Assembly (NCBI RefSeq): GCF_019203965.1
Contig: NZ_CP076448.1
Span: forward strand, 1,069,001 to 1,133,000
Direction of reading: 5' to 3'
Origin: Elioraea tepida
GTDB lineage: Bacteria; Pseudomonadota; Alphaproteobacteria; Acetobacterales; Acetobacteraceae
DNA: 64,000 nucleotides
Part shown: one piece after another, positions 35,996-44,890 of the stretch
Numbering within the stretch: position 1 is the stretch's first letter
Layout of the letters: each line of letters begins with the position of its first letter
Notes under the pieces: generated by a model
Databases searched by the model: none
What the model was told of the DNA's origin: nothing
What the model saw: the letters and a program-made list of their open reading frames with translations, nothing else
Program-made: the position numbers and the translations under genes

Positions 35996-37248
35996 ACCGC
36001 CCGCCCGAACGTGCGAAGGATCGCGGGGATGCGATCCTTGAGCTGGAAGAAACCGCGCGTGGCGTGCGGCCAGACGGCATCGTCCCAGGCGCGGCGAACT
36101 CTCAGGAGGCGGATGCCGCGCGCAGCGAGGGCCTGCTCCACGCGGTCGAGCGCCTCGGCCACCGGACCGACAGGGGCATAGGCCGTGACGAGGGTCCGGG
36201 CGCCGGACGCCGCCGCCCAATCGGCCACGGCGTCGAAACGTTCGAGCCGCTCGGCCGGCGCGCCGAACGCTGCCGCGGCGCGCGCGCACCCGTCCTCGAC
36301 CGCGCCTTCGGCGAACCGTTCCGGGACCGACCCGACGGGAAGCGGGCTTCGCGCGGCCGTGCAGGTGACGGCGGCGACCGCGACGACGCGCGCGCGGCCA
36401 AGCAGCAGGGTCTCGGCGAGGCAGTCCTCCTCGGTGACGAGAAGCGCGACCTCCCCCTCCGGCGCAGGATCGGAGGGAGGGAGAGGCAGCGCCGGGCCCG
36501 GCGGCTCCTCCTCGAGCGGCGGCGCATGCTCGTCGAGCTCGCCCCTCGGGTCGAACCGACCGCCGGTGTATTCGGCGATGTTCGCCGCGCGCGCGAGATA
36601 GTGCTTGCCGCGCGTGTGCAGCCCGGCCACCCAGCGCCAGGAGAGCGTGTTCGAGGCCGGGTCGCCATCGGCGAAGTGGCGATAGGTGAAGTCGGCGCCG
36701 AGCACCCAGGGAAGCCTCAGCGTGAAGGTCCAGATCGAGGCGAACCACATGCGCGTGTGGTTGTGGAGGTATCCGGTCTCGACCAGCTCCCGCGCCCAGG
36801 AATCGAAGCAGGCAATTCCGGTTCGGCCGCTGACGGCATCCTCGTAGGCCCGACGCAGCCCCCCCTCCGTGCGGAGCCCGGCAACCGCCTCCGCCACGCG
36901 CGCCCGGTAGGCGGTCCACACCGAGGGCCGCTGCTCGAGCCAGCCCTTCCAGTAGCTGCGCCAGAACACCTCCTCGACGAACTTCGCGCACGCCGCCGGG
37001 GCGTGGCGCGCGAGCGCGGCCGCGACGAGCTCCTCCTCCGTCACGAGCCGGTGCCGGACATGCGGCGAGAGAAGCGAGACATTGCTGCGATCGCCTGGGC
37101 CACGGTCATGGTTCCGGGTCGCTGCGTAGGCGCGGCCCATCGCGGGAGCGAAAGCCTCGAGGCGCGCAAGCGCGGCAGCGCGGGTGGGTGCGGGGAGGGT
37201 CATGCACGCGATGTGGTCGCTCCCTGCCGGTCGGGAAGCGTCGTTCAT
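35992..37248 (-). CDS. Photolyase/cryptochrome-related FAD-binding protein with C-terminal Rossmann-like domain
   Basis: This protein has 418 residues from the ATG at 37248, which overlaps the hydrolase stop by 4 bp; an in-frame ATG at 37203 is an alternative. Residues about 35-245 match the helical FAD-binding half of DNA photolyases (FVEEVFWRSYWKGWL, SWARELVETGYLHNHTRMWF, YRHFADGDPASNTLSWRWVAG). The N-terminal antenna domain is absent. Instead residues about 265-418 look like an alpha/beta fold whose end (ALAARGIRLLRVRRAWDD, WPHATRGFFQLKDRIP) recalls the end of a photolyase antenna domain. This suggests a reversed domain order. A light-dependent DNA repair or sensing role is inferred. Confidence 0.75.
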   Translation of the reverse strand: MNDASRPAGSDHIACMTLPAPTRAAALARLEAFAPAMGRAYAATRNHDRGPGDRSNVSLLSPHVRHRLVTEEELVAAALARHAPAACAKFVEEVFWRSYWKGWLEQRPSVWTAYRARVAEAVAGLRTEGGLRRAYEDAVSGRTGIACFDSWARELVETGYLHNHTRMWFASIWTFTLRLPWVLGADFTYRHFADGDPASNTLSWRWVAGLHTRGKHYLARAANIAEYTGGRFDPRGELDEHAPPLEEEPPGPALPLPPSDPAPEGEVALLVTEEDCLAETLLLGRARVVAVAAVTCTAARSPLPVGSVPERFAEGAVEDGCARAAAAFGAPAERLERFDAVADWAAASGARTLVTAYAPVGPVAEALDRVEQALAARGIRLLRVRRAWDDAVWPHATRGFFQLKDRIPAILRTFGRAV

Positions 37249-38024
37249 CGGGGCGGCAGGGCCAGGAACGGGGTGACGGCCCGGAGGAAGGGCTCAGGCG
37301 CCTCGGCATGCACCCAATGCCCGGCGCCCGGAACGACCACGAAGGCGGCGGCCGGGAACCGAGTGAGAGCGGCGGCACGGCCGCGGGCGTCGATATAGCC
37401 GCTCCGCTCTCCCGAGACGAACAGCGCCTCGCCCGGCCACTGAACGCCGTCGGGAAAGGCGGGGAAACCGGAGATCGTCTCGAGGACGTCGGTGATCACG
37501 GAGAGGTTGCAGCGCCAGGCGGGAGCGCCGTCGGCAAGGCGCAGGTTCTGCAACAGGAAGGCGCGGACCGACGCGTCCGGCACGGCCGCGCGCAGCGCCG
37601 CATCGGCCTCCGAGCGGCGAAGCCCTGGGCGGAGCGGCACGGCGGCCATCGCCTCCGCATAGGGGCGGAAGGAGGGGGGATAGGCGACCGGCGCGATGTC
37701 GACGACGACGAGGCGCGAGACGAGCGTCGGCGCGGTGAGAGCGAGCACCATCGCCGCCTTGCCGCCCATGCTGTGGCCGAGCAACGCTATGGGCCCGCCT
37801 TCGGCCTCGATCAGCGCGGCGAGGTCCTCCGCCATCGCCTTGTAGTCCATCCGCGGATGGTGCGGGCTGTCGCCGTGGTTCCGCAGGTCCACAAGCAGCA
37901 CCCGCTGTGTTCCGGCGAGCCGGCGCGCGATCGCCCCCCAGTTGCTTCCCGAGCCGAACAGGCCGTGGAGCACGAGAAGCGGCGGGCCCTCGCCGAGGGC
38001 GGTGACGTGCAGCGGAACGGGCAT
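37245..38024 (-). CDS. Alpha/beta hydrolase (YbfF/ABHD11-like esterase)
   Basis: This 259-residue protein has the oxyanion text LLVLHGLFGSGSNWG, nucleophile elbow LLGHSMGGKAAM (Ser), acid LFVSGERSGYID and catalytic His in VPGAGHWVHAEAP, followed by a C-terminal helix. The segment VDLRNHGDSPHHPRMDY is typical of the YbfF-type acyl esterases. It overlaps the photolyase-like gene by 4 bp and follows the broken EamA gene by 9 bp, so it lies within a five-gene minus-strand run. Confidence 0.92.
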   Translation of the reverse strand: MPVPLHVTALGEGPPLLVLHGLFGSGSNWGAIARRLAGTQRVLLVDLRNHGDSPHHPRMDYKAMAEDLAALIEAEGGPIALLGHSMGGKAAMVLALTAPTLVSRLVVVDIAPVAYPPSFRPYAEAMAAVPLRPGLRRSEADAALRAAVPDASVRAFLLQNLRLADGAPAWRCNLSVITDVLETISGFPAFPDGVQWPGEALFVSGERSGYIDARGRAAALTRFPAAAFVVVPGAGHWVHAEAPEPFLRAVTPFLALPPR

Positions 38025-38033
38025 GGGCGCGTG

Positions 38034-38923
38034 TTAGCGCCTCGGCGCGAGCGAGGCGAGGCCCGCGAGGATGAGGGCACCGCCCGCGACGAGGGAGAGC
38101 GTCACGGGCTCGCCGAGGAGGGCGACCGAGAGCGCGGCGCTCACCACGGGAACGCCGAGGAACCCGAGCGAGGAGACGAGCACCGGCAGGGCACGCGAGA
38201 CGCTGTTCGCCGCCCAGGTCGCGACCGGGCCGCCGAAAACACCGAGATAGGCGAGAGCGAAGCCGGAGCGTGCCCCGGGTCTGCCTCCCCCTTCCGGGTT
38301 CGAGAACCGCCGCCGCGGGCAGAAGGATCAGCGCGGCGAGGCCGAACTGCCAGGGCAGAAGGTCGGCGAGCGGCGAGGCGGTCGGGCGCGCGCGGAGGAT
38401 GGCGATCGCTGTCGCCCAGGCAGCCGCGGCCGAGAGCAGAGGAGCCCGTGCGCCACGAGCTCGCGCGCGCTCGACCAGTCAACCTCCAACCGATCGGCGA
38501 GGATGAGCACGCCCGCAAGCCCGAGACCGACGCCGAGGAGGCGGCGGGGCTCGACGCTCTCTCCAAGCACGAAGGCGGAGATCGGCACGAGCCAAAGTGG
38601 GGTAATGTCGCAGAGCAGAACACCGCGCCCCACCGGCACGACGGCAAGCGCCGTGTGCAGGAAAATGAAGAAGAGGCCGATCTGGAATACGCCGACGCCG
38701 GCCACGGCGGGCCAGTCCCGCGGGCGTGGCCTCGCGAGCCTGCCGCGGCAGCCGACCAGCATGGCCGTCGTGAGGGCCGACAGCAGCGCACGCCAGAAGG
38801 CGAGCCAGGCGGGTGTCGCTTCGGCGAGGCCGAGCGCGATCACCGGCCCCGCACCGCCGAGACCGTGACGACGATGGCGAGCTGGATCAGCGCGGAACGT
38901 GGGATTGGCCCGGCCGTCGGCAT
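38034..38923 (-). pseudogene. EamA/DMT transporter broken by three frameshifts
   Basis: From the ATG at 38923 (MPTAGPIPRSALIQLAIVV) the frame breaks at about 38862, where one base is missing before GGAGPVIALGLAEATPAWL. It breaks again at about 38445-38452, after ELVAHGLL, where one base is missing or two extra are present; the third frame continues SAAAAWATAIAILRARP. A last break at about 38247-38254 adds one base, after which LAYLGVFGGPVATWAANS continues to the TAA at 38034. Translated across the breaks it is a full ten-helix carrier. Three lesions make it non-functional unless the sequence contains errors. Confidence 0.82.
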
Positions 38924-38977
38924 GGACGGCAAGCAGCGCACGCCGTCGCCCGTGCCGCAAGCCGCACGCCGCGCTGG

Positions 38978-39790
38978 TCAGAGCAGGCGCGCGCTCTGCT
39001 CTCGCTGCCAGGGATCGGTGAAGCCGGGCGGAGCGGGCTCGGGCGGAAGAGACACCTCGTCCGCGTCGAGCACCCGGCCGGTCGCCGGTGGGGCGAACAG
39101 GAAGCCCTGGAACAGCGTCACGCCGAGCCGGGCGAGGCAGCGATACTCCCCCTCGTTCTCGACCCCCGTCGCGACAACGTCGACGTTCAGATCCGCGCAG
39201 GCCTCGAGAAGCCTCGAGAGGATCGGGCGCCGGGCAGGATGGAGATGGGCGTTCCGCGCGAGCCCCATGTCGAGCTTCACGAGGTCGGGGCGCACCGAGG
39301 CGAGCAGGCCGATGCCGCCATAGCCGGTGCCGAAAGCATCGAGAGCGGTGCGAAGCCCCTCCGACCGGAGCGCGGCGAAGGCGCTGACGAGGGCGTCGGC
39401 GTCCCCGATCCGCTCACCCTCCGCCACCTCGATCACGACGCGACCCGGTGGAATGTCCGAGGCGGCGACGACGCGCGCGAGCTCGGGCACCGTTCCCGGC
39501 CAGCGCAGGAGCACCTCCGGAGAGAGGTTGATGTGCAGCGACGCCGAGGGCGCGGTGCCGGCGAAGGCGTCGAGCACGGCCGCGATCGCTCCGATCTCGA
39601 AACGCTGTCGTTCCGGTTCAGGAACGCGGGCGAGCACCCCGCCGGCCGGCGTGCCGACGCTGCCGCGGAGCAGCGCCTCGTGCGCGAGGATGCGCCGGCG
39701 CGCGACGTCGACGATCGGCTGGAAGGCGATCGCGTAGCGCGGCAGCTGCGCCGCCCCCGCCGCCCGTCCCGCTTCGCCTGGCTCGGACAT
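38978..39790 (-). CDS. EAL domain protein, probably catalytically impaired
   Basis: This 270-residue protein has its ATG at 39790 after GGGGGCGG; a TTG lies six codons upstream. A single EAL domain fills it: EALLRG, HINLSPEVLL, VIEVAEGE, LDAFGTGYGG, LVKLDMGLA, VVATGVENEGE and LFQGFLFAPP. Active phosphodiesterases have DDFGTG and AEGVE at the fourth and sixth of these; here the second Asp is Ala and the Glu is Thr, removing a metal ligand and a catalytic acid. It may therefore bind c-di-GMP or a protein partner without hydrolysing it. No sensor or GGDEF domain is attached. Confidence 0.82.
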   Translation of the reverse strand: MSEPGEAGRAAGAAQLPRYAIAFQPIVDVARRRILAHEALLRGSVGTPAGGVLARVPEPERQRFEIGAIAAVLDAFAGTAPSASLHINLSPEVLLRWPGTVPELARVVAASDIPPGRVVIEVAEGERIGDADALVSAFAALRSEGLRTALDAFGTGYGGIGLLASVRPDLVKLDMGLARNAHLHPARRPILSRLLEACADLNVDVVATGVENEGEYRCLARLGVTLFQGFLFAPPATGRVLDADEVSLPPEPAPPGFTDPWQREQSARLL

Positions 39791-39901
39791 GTCCGCCGCC
39801 CCCGCCAATGCGTCACGCCCTGCGACGCAGGCTCACTGTCGCGCACGGACCATGAAGCATGCGTTAACCGCGTCACACCGCCCGCGGCGTCGGCCGGGTG
39901 C

Positions 39902-40639
39902 TCAGGAGTGGATGTAGAGCCCGCCGTTGACGTGGAGCGTCTCGCCGGTGACGAAGCCCGCGAGGTCGGAGGCAAGGAACAGCACCGCGCCGGCGACCTC
40001 CTCCGGCGTTCCCATGCGCCCAAGCGGCGTCTGCGCGACGAGGCCGGGCCCGCGCTCCTGCATCAGGCCGGCGATCATCGGCGTATCGATGAGTCCGGGG
40101 CTGACGGCGTTGGCGCGTATGCCGCGCGGGGCGAGCTCGGCGGCGAGGCTGCGGGTGAAGGCAAGGACGCCACCCTTGGCGGCCGCGTAGTGCGCGTGCC
40201 CGCGGGAGCCGCGATGGCCGGCGACGGAGGCGATGGTCACGATCGCCCCGCCGCGCCGCATGTGCGGCACAGCGGCGCGGCAGACGCGCATCGTCCCGTC
40301 CAGGTTCACGGCGAGGCACGAAGCCCAGGCGTCGTCCGTCATCTCCTCAAGCGTCGCGTCGGGGAAGATGCCCGCCGCCGGGACGACGATGTCGATCCGC
40401 CCGAAACGCGCCACGGCCTGTTCCGCGAGCGAGTCGGCCTCCCGGCTCGAGGTGACGTCGCAGGCGGTGGCGACCACATCGGTGCCGTCCGGGTCGAGAG
40501 AACGGGCAAGATCTTCGGGCGCCGCACGGTCGGACAGGACGAGGCGCGCCCCGGCGCGGCGGAACAGCCGCGCGATCGCGGCGCCGATTCCGCCCGCCGC
40601 GCCGGTGAGAACGAGCACGCGCCCCGAGAGATCGATCAT
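39902..40639 (-). CDS. SDR family oxidoreductase
   Basis: This 245-residue protein has a cofactor loop LTGAAGGIGAAIAR, an Asp after strand 2 (LVLSDRAAPED) suggesting NAD preference, catalytic Ser in TIASVAGH, and the Tyr-Lys pair YAAAKGG. The end ETLHVNGGLYIHS is typical. It lies 4 bp downstream of a quinone oxidoreductase gene on the same strand and is probably cotranscribed. The substrate is unknown; the fold resembles 3-oxoacyl-ACP reductase-like and sugar or alcohol dehydrogenases. Confidence 0.92.
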   Translation of the reverse strand: MIDLSGRVLVLTGAAGGIGAAIARLFRRAGARLVLSDRAAPEDLARSLDPDGTDVVATACDVTSSREADSLAEQAVARFGRIDIVVPAAGIFPDATLEEMTDDAWASCLAVNLDGTMRVCRAAVPHMRRGGAIVTIASVAGHRGSRGHAHYAAAKGGVLAFTRSLAAELAPRGIRANAVSPGLIDTPMIAGLMQERGPGLVAQTPLGRMGTPEEVAGAVLFLASDLAGFVTGETLHVNGGLYIHS

Positions 40640-40643
40640 CGTC

Positions 40644-41645
40644 TCACCGCACCTTCAGCATGATCTTGCCGATATGCGCGCTCGTCTCCATCAGCGCGTG
40701 CGCCGCCGCGGCTTCGGCGAGCGGGAAGGTCGCGTGGATGAGGGGGGCGCAGCGCCCCGCCTCGAGCAGAGGCCAGACTTTCTCGCGCAGCGCCGCCGCG
40801 ATCGCTCCCTTCTCGGCGGTGGTGCGCGGGCGCATGGTCGAGCCGGTGAGGGTGAGACGGCGCGTCATCACCGGCAGCATGTCGAACTCGGCCACCTTCG
40901 AGCCCTGCAGGAAGGCGATTTGAACGAGGCGCCCCTCGAGCGCGAGGCAGCGTATGTTGCGCGGAATGTAGTCGCCCCCCACCATGTCGAGCACGACATC
41001 GACGCCGCGCCGTTCGGTCGCGCGGGCGACCGCCTCGACGAAATCCTCAGCCCGGTAGTTGATCGCGAGGTCGGCGCCGAGGCGGAGGCAGGCGGCGCAT
41101 TTCTCCGCGCTGCCCGCGGTGGCGAAGACGCGCGCGCCGAAGGCCTTGGCGAGCTGGATCGCGGTTGTGCCGATGCCTGAGGAGCCGCCGTGGATCAGAG
41201 CGGTCTCGCCCGCGCGCAGCCGTCCGCGTTCGAACAGGTTGGCCCAGACGGTGAAGTAGGTCTCCGGCAGGGCGGCGGCGCGGAGATGGTCATAACTTGT
41301 TGGTGGTGGAAGACATTGTGCGGCCGGCACGGCGACATACTCCGCGTAGCCGCCGCCATTGGTCAGCGCGCAGACACGGTCGCCCGGGCTCCAGCCGGTG
41401 ACGGCCTCGCCCACGCAAGCGACGATCCCCGCCACCTCGAGGCCGAGGATCGGTGAGGCGCCGGGAGGCGGGGGGTAGGCGCCGCGGCGCTGCTGGATGT
41501 CGGGGCGGTTGACGCCGGCAGCGTGCACCTCGATCAGGAGCTCGTCCGGCCCGGGCACAGGAAGGGGCGCCTCGGCGAGCTCCATCACCTCCGGGCCGCC
41601 GGCGCCGCGTGTCGCGATGTGTCGCATGCTCGCGGGCAGTGCCAT
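40644..41645 (-). CDS. NAD(P)H quinone oxidoreductase (PIG3-like, zinc-free MDR)
   Basis: This protein has 333 residues; the ATG at 41645 follows AGGAGGA. It opens MRHIATRGAGGPEVMEL, then AAGVNRPDIQQRRGAYPPPPG, GLEVAGIVACVGEAV and the cofactor loop LIHGGSSGIGTTAIQLAK, the set that marks the PIG3/QOR branch of medium-chain dehydrogenases. The zinc-binding cysteines of alcohol dehydrogenases are missing. It reduces quinones or enones with NADPH in the cytosol. It forms a pair with the SDR downstream and is divergent from a binding protein gene. Confidence 0.92.
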   Translation of the reverse strand: MALPASMRHIATRGAGGPEVMELAEAPLPVPGPDELLIEVHAAGVNRPDIQQRRGAYPPPPGASPILGLEVAGIVACVGEAVTGWSPGDRVCALTNGGGYAEYVAVPAAQCLPPPTSYDHLRAAALPETYFTVWANLFERGRLRAGETALIHGGSSGIGTTAIQLAKAFGARVFATAGSAEKCAACLRLGADLAINYRAEDFVEAVARATERRGVDVVLDMVGGDYIPRNIRCLALEGRLVQIAFLQGSKVAEFDMLPVMTRRLTLTGSTMRPRTTAEKGAIAAALREKVWPLLEAGRCAPLIHATFPLAEAAAAHALMETSAHIGKIMLKVR

Positions 41646-41790
41646 CCGTCCTCCTCCCCCAACCCGGCGAAGGGTGTTGGCGTGGGCACGTGCCGTCAAG
41701 CGAAGCGGTCTTGCCGCTGTGGCGTGCGGCAGCCAGGATGCCGGGGAAACAGGGTCGCGCCCGCGGCGCAGGCCCGAGGGGGAGCGGGGG

Positions 41791-42999
41791 ATGAGAAGAA
41801 GGCAGGTTCTGGCCGCCGCCGGGCTCGCATTGGCGCTCCGGCCCGCGAGCGCCCAGAACGGCGAGGTTCGCCTCGGCGCCCTCTATCCCTTGAGCGGGGC
41901 GCGGGCCCTGCTCGGCGACGAGGGGTTCCGCGGCCTCGAGCTCGCCTGCGAGGAGCGGAACGCGGGAGGCGGCGTCGCCGGCGCCAAGGTCCGCCTGGTC
42001 CGGGCAGATGCGACCGACCCGGCCTCGGCCGCCGCGGAAGCGCGGCGCCTGATCACCGTCGAGCGCGTCCGGGCGATCTTCGGCACGCACGCCTCCTCGC
42101 TCTCGCTCGCGGCCACACAGGCGGCCGAGCAGGCGGGCGTTCCCTATTTCGAGCTCGGAGCGATCGCCGACGCTATCACCGACCGCGGCTTCCGCTCCGT
42201 GTTCCGAAGCGCTCCGCCGGCGCGCGCCTGGGGCGAGGTGGCGATCGAGGCGCTGGCCGCAATCGCCCGCCGCACCGGACGCGACGAACGGCTGATCAGG
42301 GTCGCGGTGCTGCGCGAGGAGGGCGTGCTCGGCACCGCCGTGTCCTCGGCGCAGAAGGAGCGTGCCGCCGCCCGTGGCCTCATCCTGGTGGAGGACATTC
42401 CCTACAGCATGCGCACGGCCGACCTGACGGCGGCGGTGCTCAGGCTGCGCGACGCCCAGGCCGAGGTGGTGCTTCACAGCGGCTACCAGAACGACATCAT
42501 CCTGTTCTACCGGGCGATGCGGGCGGCGCGCTGGAAGCCGCTCGCCGTCATTGGCTCGGGCGAGGGCTACGCTCTCGCCGAGACGCAGAAGGCGATCGGG
42601 CCCGACTTCCAGAACACGATGATCGTGGACGTTCCGCCGCTCGCCGTGAGCGAACGGATCGCCCCCGGGGCGAAGGCCTTCGCCGAGGCCTATGTGCGCC
42701 GCTACGGGCATGCGCCGCGCACGGGCTTGAGCCTCTCGAACTTCGTCGGCGCGCGGCTGTTCCTCGAGGCGCTCGCGCGTTCGGGAGGCGGCGACCGGGA
42801 CAGGGTGCGCGCTGCCGTGCTCGCGCTCGACGTCCCCGAGCACAGCCTCGCGAATGGCTGGGGGGCCAAGTTCGACGAGGCCGGCCAGAACACGCGGGCG
42901 CGCCCGTTCCTTGCGCAGTGGCAGGGGGAGCAGGTGGTCACGGTTCTGCCTGAAAAGGCGGCGGTCGCCGAGCTTCGGCTCGGCCTCGGCGCGAGCTGA
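41791..42999 (+). CDS. ABC transporter substrate-binding protein, branched-chain amino acid type
   Basis: This protein has 402 residues; the ATG at 41791 follows GGGGGAG and a G-run. The signal peptide is RRRQVLAAAGLALALRPASA, followed by VRLGALYPLSGARALLGDEGFRGLELACEERNAGGGV, the LivJ-like (Peripla_BP_6) opening, and LITVERVRAIFGTHAS. Typical later elements are YFELGAIADAI and GYQNDIILFYRAM. It is a periplasmic receptor for an amino acid, amide or aromatic acid. No LivHMGF permease or ATPase genes follow. An SDR starts 22 bp downstream. Confidence 0.92.
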   Translation: MRRRQVLAAAGLALALRPASAQNGEVRLGALYPLSGARALLGDEGFRGLELACEERNAGGGVAGAKVRLVRADATDPASAAAEARRLITVERVRAIFGTHASSLSLAATQAAEQAGVPYFELGAIADAITDRGFRSVFRSAPPARAWGEVAIEALAAIARRTGRDERLIRVAVLREEGVLGTAVSSAQKERAAARGLILVEDIPYSMRTADLTAAVLRLRDAQAEVVLHSGYQNDIILFYRAMRAARWKPLAVIGSGEGYALAETQKAIGPDFQNTMIVDVPPLAVSERIAPGAKAFAEAYVRRYGHAPRTGLSLSNFVGARLFLEALARSGGGDRDRVRAAVLALDVPEHSLANGWGAKFDEAGQNTRARPFLAQWQGEQVVTVLPEKAAVAELRLGLGAS

Positions 43000-43021
43000 G
43001 GCGGAAGCGGGGGAAGCCAGG

Positions 43022-43792
43022 ATGGGTGTGGAGAGAGGCACGACGGCGCTTGCCACCACGCCGCCGCCGGGGCTTCGCGTTCTCGTCACCGGAGCCGCGC
43101 GCGGCATCGGCCGCGCCATCGCCGAGGCCTTCGCCGCGCATGGCGCGCGCGTGCTGATTCAGGACAGCGAACCGGTCTCGGCGCCGCCCGAGGGGGCCCT
43201 CTGCCATCGGGGCGACGCCGCGCTCCCCGAGGATGTCGAGGCCGCCTTCGCTGTGGCCGACGCAGCCTGGGGCGGGGTCGATGTGGCGGTCGCCAATGCC
43301 GGGGTGGCGGCGAATCTCCCGGCGCTCGAGCTCGCCCCCGATCTCTGGCGTCGGATCGTCGCGCTCAACCTCGACGGCGTGTTCTTCGCCGCCCAGGCCG
43401 CCGGGCGGCGCATGGTGGCGCACGGGTCGGGGCTGATCCTCGCGCTCGGCAGCATCTATTCGCTCGCCGGTGCGGCGGAACGTGCGGCCTACTGCGCCAC
43501 CAAGGCCGGGGTCGCCGGTCTGATGCGCGCTCTTGCCTGCGAATGGGCGCCGCACGGGGTGCGCGTGAACACGATTTCGCCGGGCTATATCGAGACCGAT
43601 CTCGTGCGCGAGGTGGTGGCGCGCGGCGGGCTCGACAGGGGCGCGATCGTCGCGCGCAGCCCGCAAGCACGGCTCGGCAGGGCGGAGGAGGTGGCGGGGC
43701 TTGCCCTGTTCCTCGCCTCGCCGGCGGCGGCGCACATCACCGGGGCGACGCTTCCCGTGGATGGAGGCTGGCTCGCGAACGGGGCGCCGTAG
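43022..43792 (+). CDS. SDR family oxidoreductase
   Basis: This protein has 256 residues; the ATG at 43022 follows GGGGGAAG. The cofactor loop TGAARGIGRAIAEAF, Asp-containing QDSEPV after strand 2, VANAGVAAN, catalytic Ser in LALGSIYS and the Tyr-Lys pair YCATKAG are intact, ending in LPVDGGWLANGAP. Active, substrate unknown. It probably forms a unit with the upstream LivJ-like receptor and converges on a Bug-type receptor with a hairpin between. Confidence 0.92.
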   Translation: MGVERGTTALATTPPPGLRVLVTGAARGIGRAIAEAFAAHGARVLIQDSEPVSAPPEGALCHRGDAALPEDVEAAFAVADAAWGGVDVAVANAGVAANLPALELAPDLWRRIVALNLDGVFFAAQAAGRRMVAHGSGLILALGSIYSLAGAAERAAYCATKAGVAGLMRALACEWAPHGVRVNTISPGYIETDLVREVVARGGLDRGAIVARSPQARLGRAEEVAGLALFLASPAAAHITGATLPVDGGWLANGAP

Positions 43793-43806
43793 TTCCAACG
43801 CGGCCT

Positions 43807-43830
43807 GCCCCGCGCCAACGAGCGCGGGGC
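43807..43830. terminator. Bidirectional hairpin between convergent genes
   Basis: GCCCCGCGC (43807-43815) pairs perfectly with GCGCGGGGC (43822-43830) around a six-base loop. It lies 14 bp after the SDR stop and 26 bp after the minus-strand receptor stop. There is no clear U-run. Confidence 0.5.
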
Positions 43831-43855
43831 CCTCACGCCGCCGGGCGCTGCCCGG

Positions 43856-44830
43856 TCAGTTCACCGTGATGTTGGCGCGGCGGATGATGTCGGTCCACTT
43901 CCGGTTCTCGGCGAGCAGGAAGGCGCGCGCGCTCTCGGGCGTGCTGTCGGCGATCGTCTCGGCGGTGAGCTCGGTCAGACGCTGCTTCACCTCGGGTAGC
44001 GCCATCACCTCATTCGTGACGCGGTTGATCCGGTCGACGATCGGCCGCGGCGTCCCGGCCGGCACGTGCATCATGTGCCATGTATAGGCTTCGTAGCCCG
44101 GCACGCCCGCCTCCTGGAAGGTCGGCAGATCGGGCGCGATCGGCGACCGCTTGGCCGAGGAGATCGCAAGCCCCTTCACCTGGTTCGACCGGACATAGGT
44201 GATCGCCGAAGCCGCGACATCGACCGTGAAGGCAAGCCGGCCGGCGAGCAGGTCCGGCATCAGCGCGGAGGATCCGCGATAGGGAACATGGTTCGCCTGC
44301 ACCCCGGCGAGCGCGAGAAACAGTTCGCAGGCGAGATGAACGGCCCCACCATTGCCCGAGGAGCCGTAGTCGTACTTGCCGGGGTTGTTCTTGAGCAGGG
44401 TGATCAGCTCGCCGAGCGTGTTCACCGGGAGGTCCTTGTTCACGATCATGATCATCGGCACGACCGCGACCAGGGCGACCTGCGTGAAGTCCTCGAGCGC
44501 GTTGAACGAAAGGCGCGGGAAGAGGGGCGGCAGCACGGCATGGGCGATCGTCGAGTAGAGGATGGTCTGCCCATCCTTCGGCGCGCGGGCGACGAGCTCG
44601 GTGCCGACGACCACGCCAGCGCCGGTGCGGTTCTCCACCACAACGCGCTGCGGCAGGCGCTCACTCATCTTGTCGGCGATCAGCCGGGCGGGGATGTCGG
44701 TCGGGCCGCCGGCGGCGAAGGGAACGATCATCCGCACCGGGGCGGTCGGCCATTCCTGGGCACGGGCGGTGCGGGGCAGAAGCGCGGCGCCGGCCGAGGC
44801 CGCGAGCAGGGTGCGGCGATCGAGTTTCAT
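43856..44830 (-). CDS. Tripartite tricarboxylate transporter receptor (Bug family)
   Basis: This 324-residue protein has a signal peptide (LLAASAGAALLPRTARA), then WPTAPVRMIVPFAAGGPTDIPARLIAD, the Bug/TctC opening, and VVVENRTGAGVVVGTELVARA, GNGGAVHLACELF, NHVPYRGSSALMPDLLAG and RSPIAPDLPTFQEAGVPGYE. It is a periplasmic receptor for carboxylates; TctA and TctB membrane subunits are not nearby, as is usual for Bug proteins. Diaminopropionate ammonia-lyase lies about 60 bp upstream on the same strand, so an amino or carboxylic acid substrate is plausible. Confidence 0.94.
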   Translation of the reverse strand: MKLDRRTLLAASAGAALLPRTARAQEWPTAPVRMIVPFAAGGPTDIPARLIADKMSERLPQRVVVENRTGAGVVVGTELVARAPKDGQTILYSTIAHAVLPPLFPRLSFNALEDFTQVALVAVVPMIMIVNKDLPVNTLGELITLLKNNPGKYDYGSSGNGGAVHLACELFLALAGVQANHVPYRGSSALMPDLLAGRLAFTVDVAASAITYVRSNQVKGLAISSAKRSPIAPDLPTFQEAGVPGYEAYTWHMMHVPAGTPRPIVDRINRVTNEVMALPEVKQRLTELTAETIADSTPESARAFLLAENRKWTDIIRRANITVN

Positions 44831-44890
44831 GGGTTGACCCCTTCCGGAAGGTGAGCTTTGCCGGCGACATGAGCGAGCCGGGGCCGCGAG

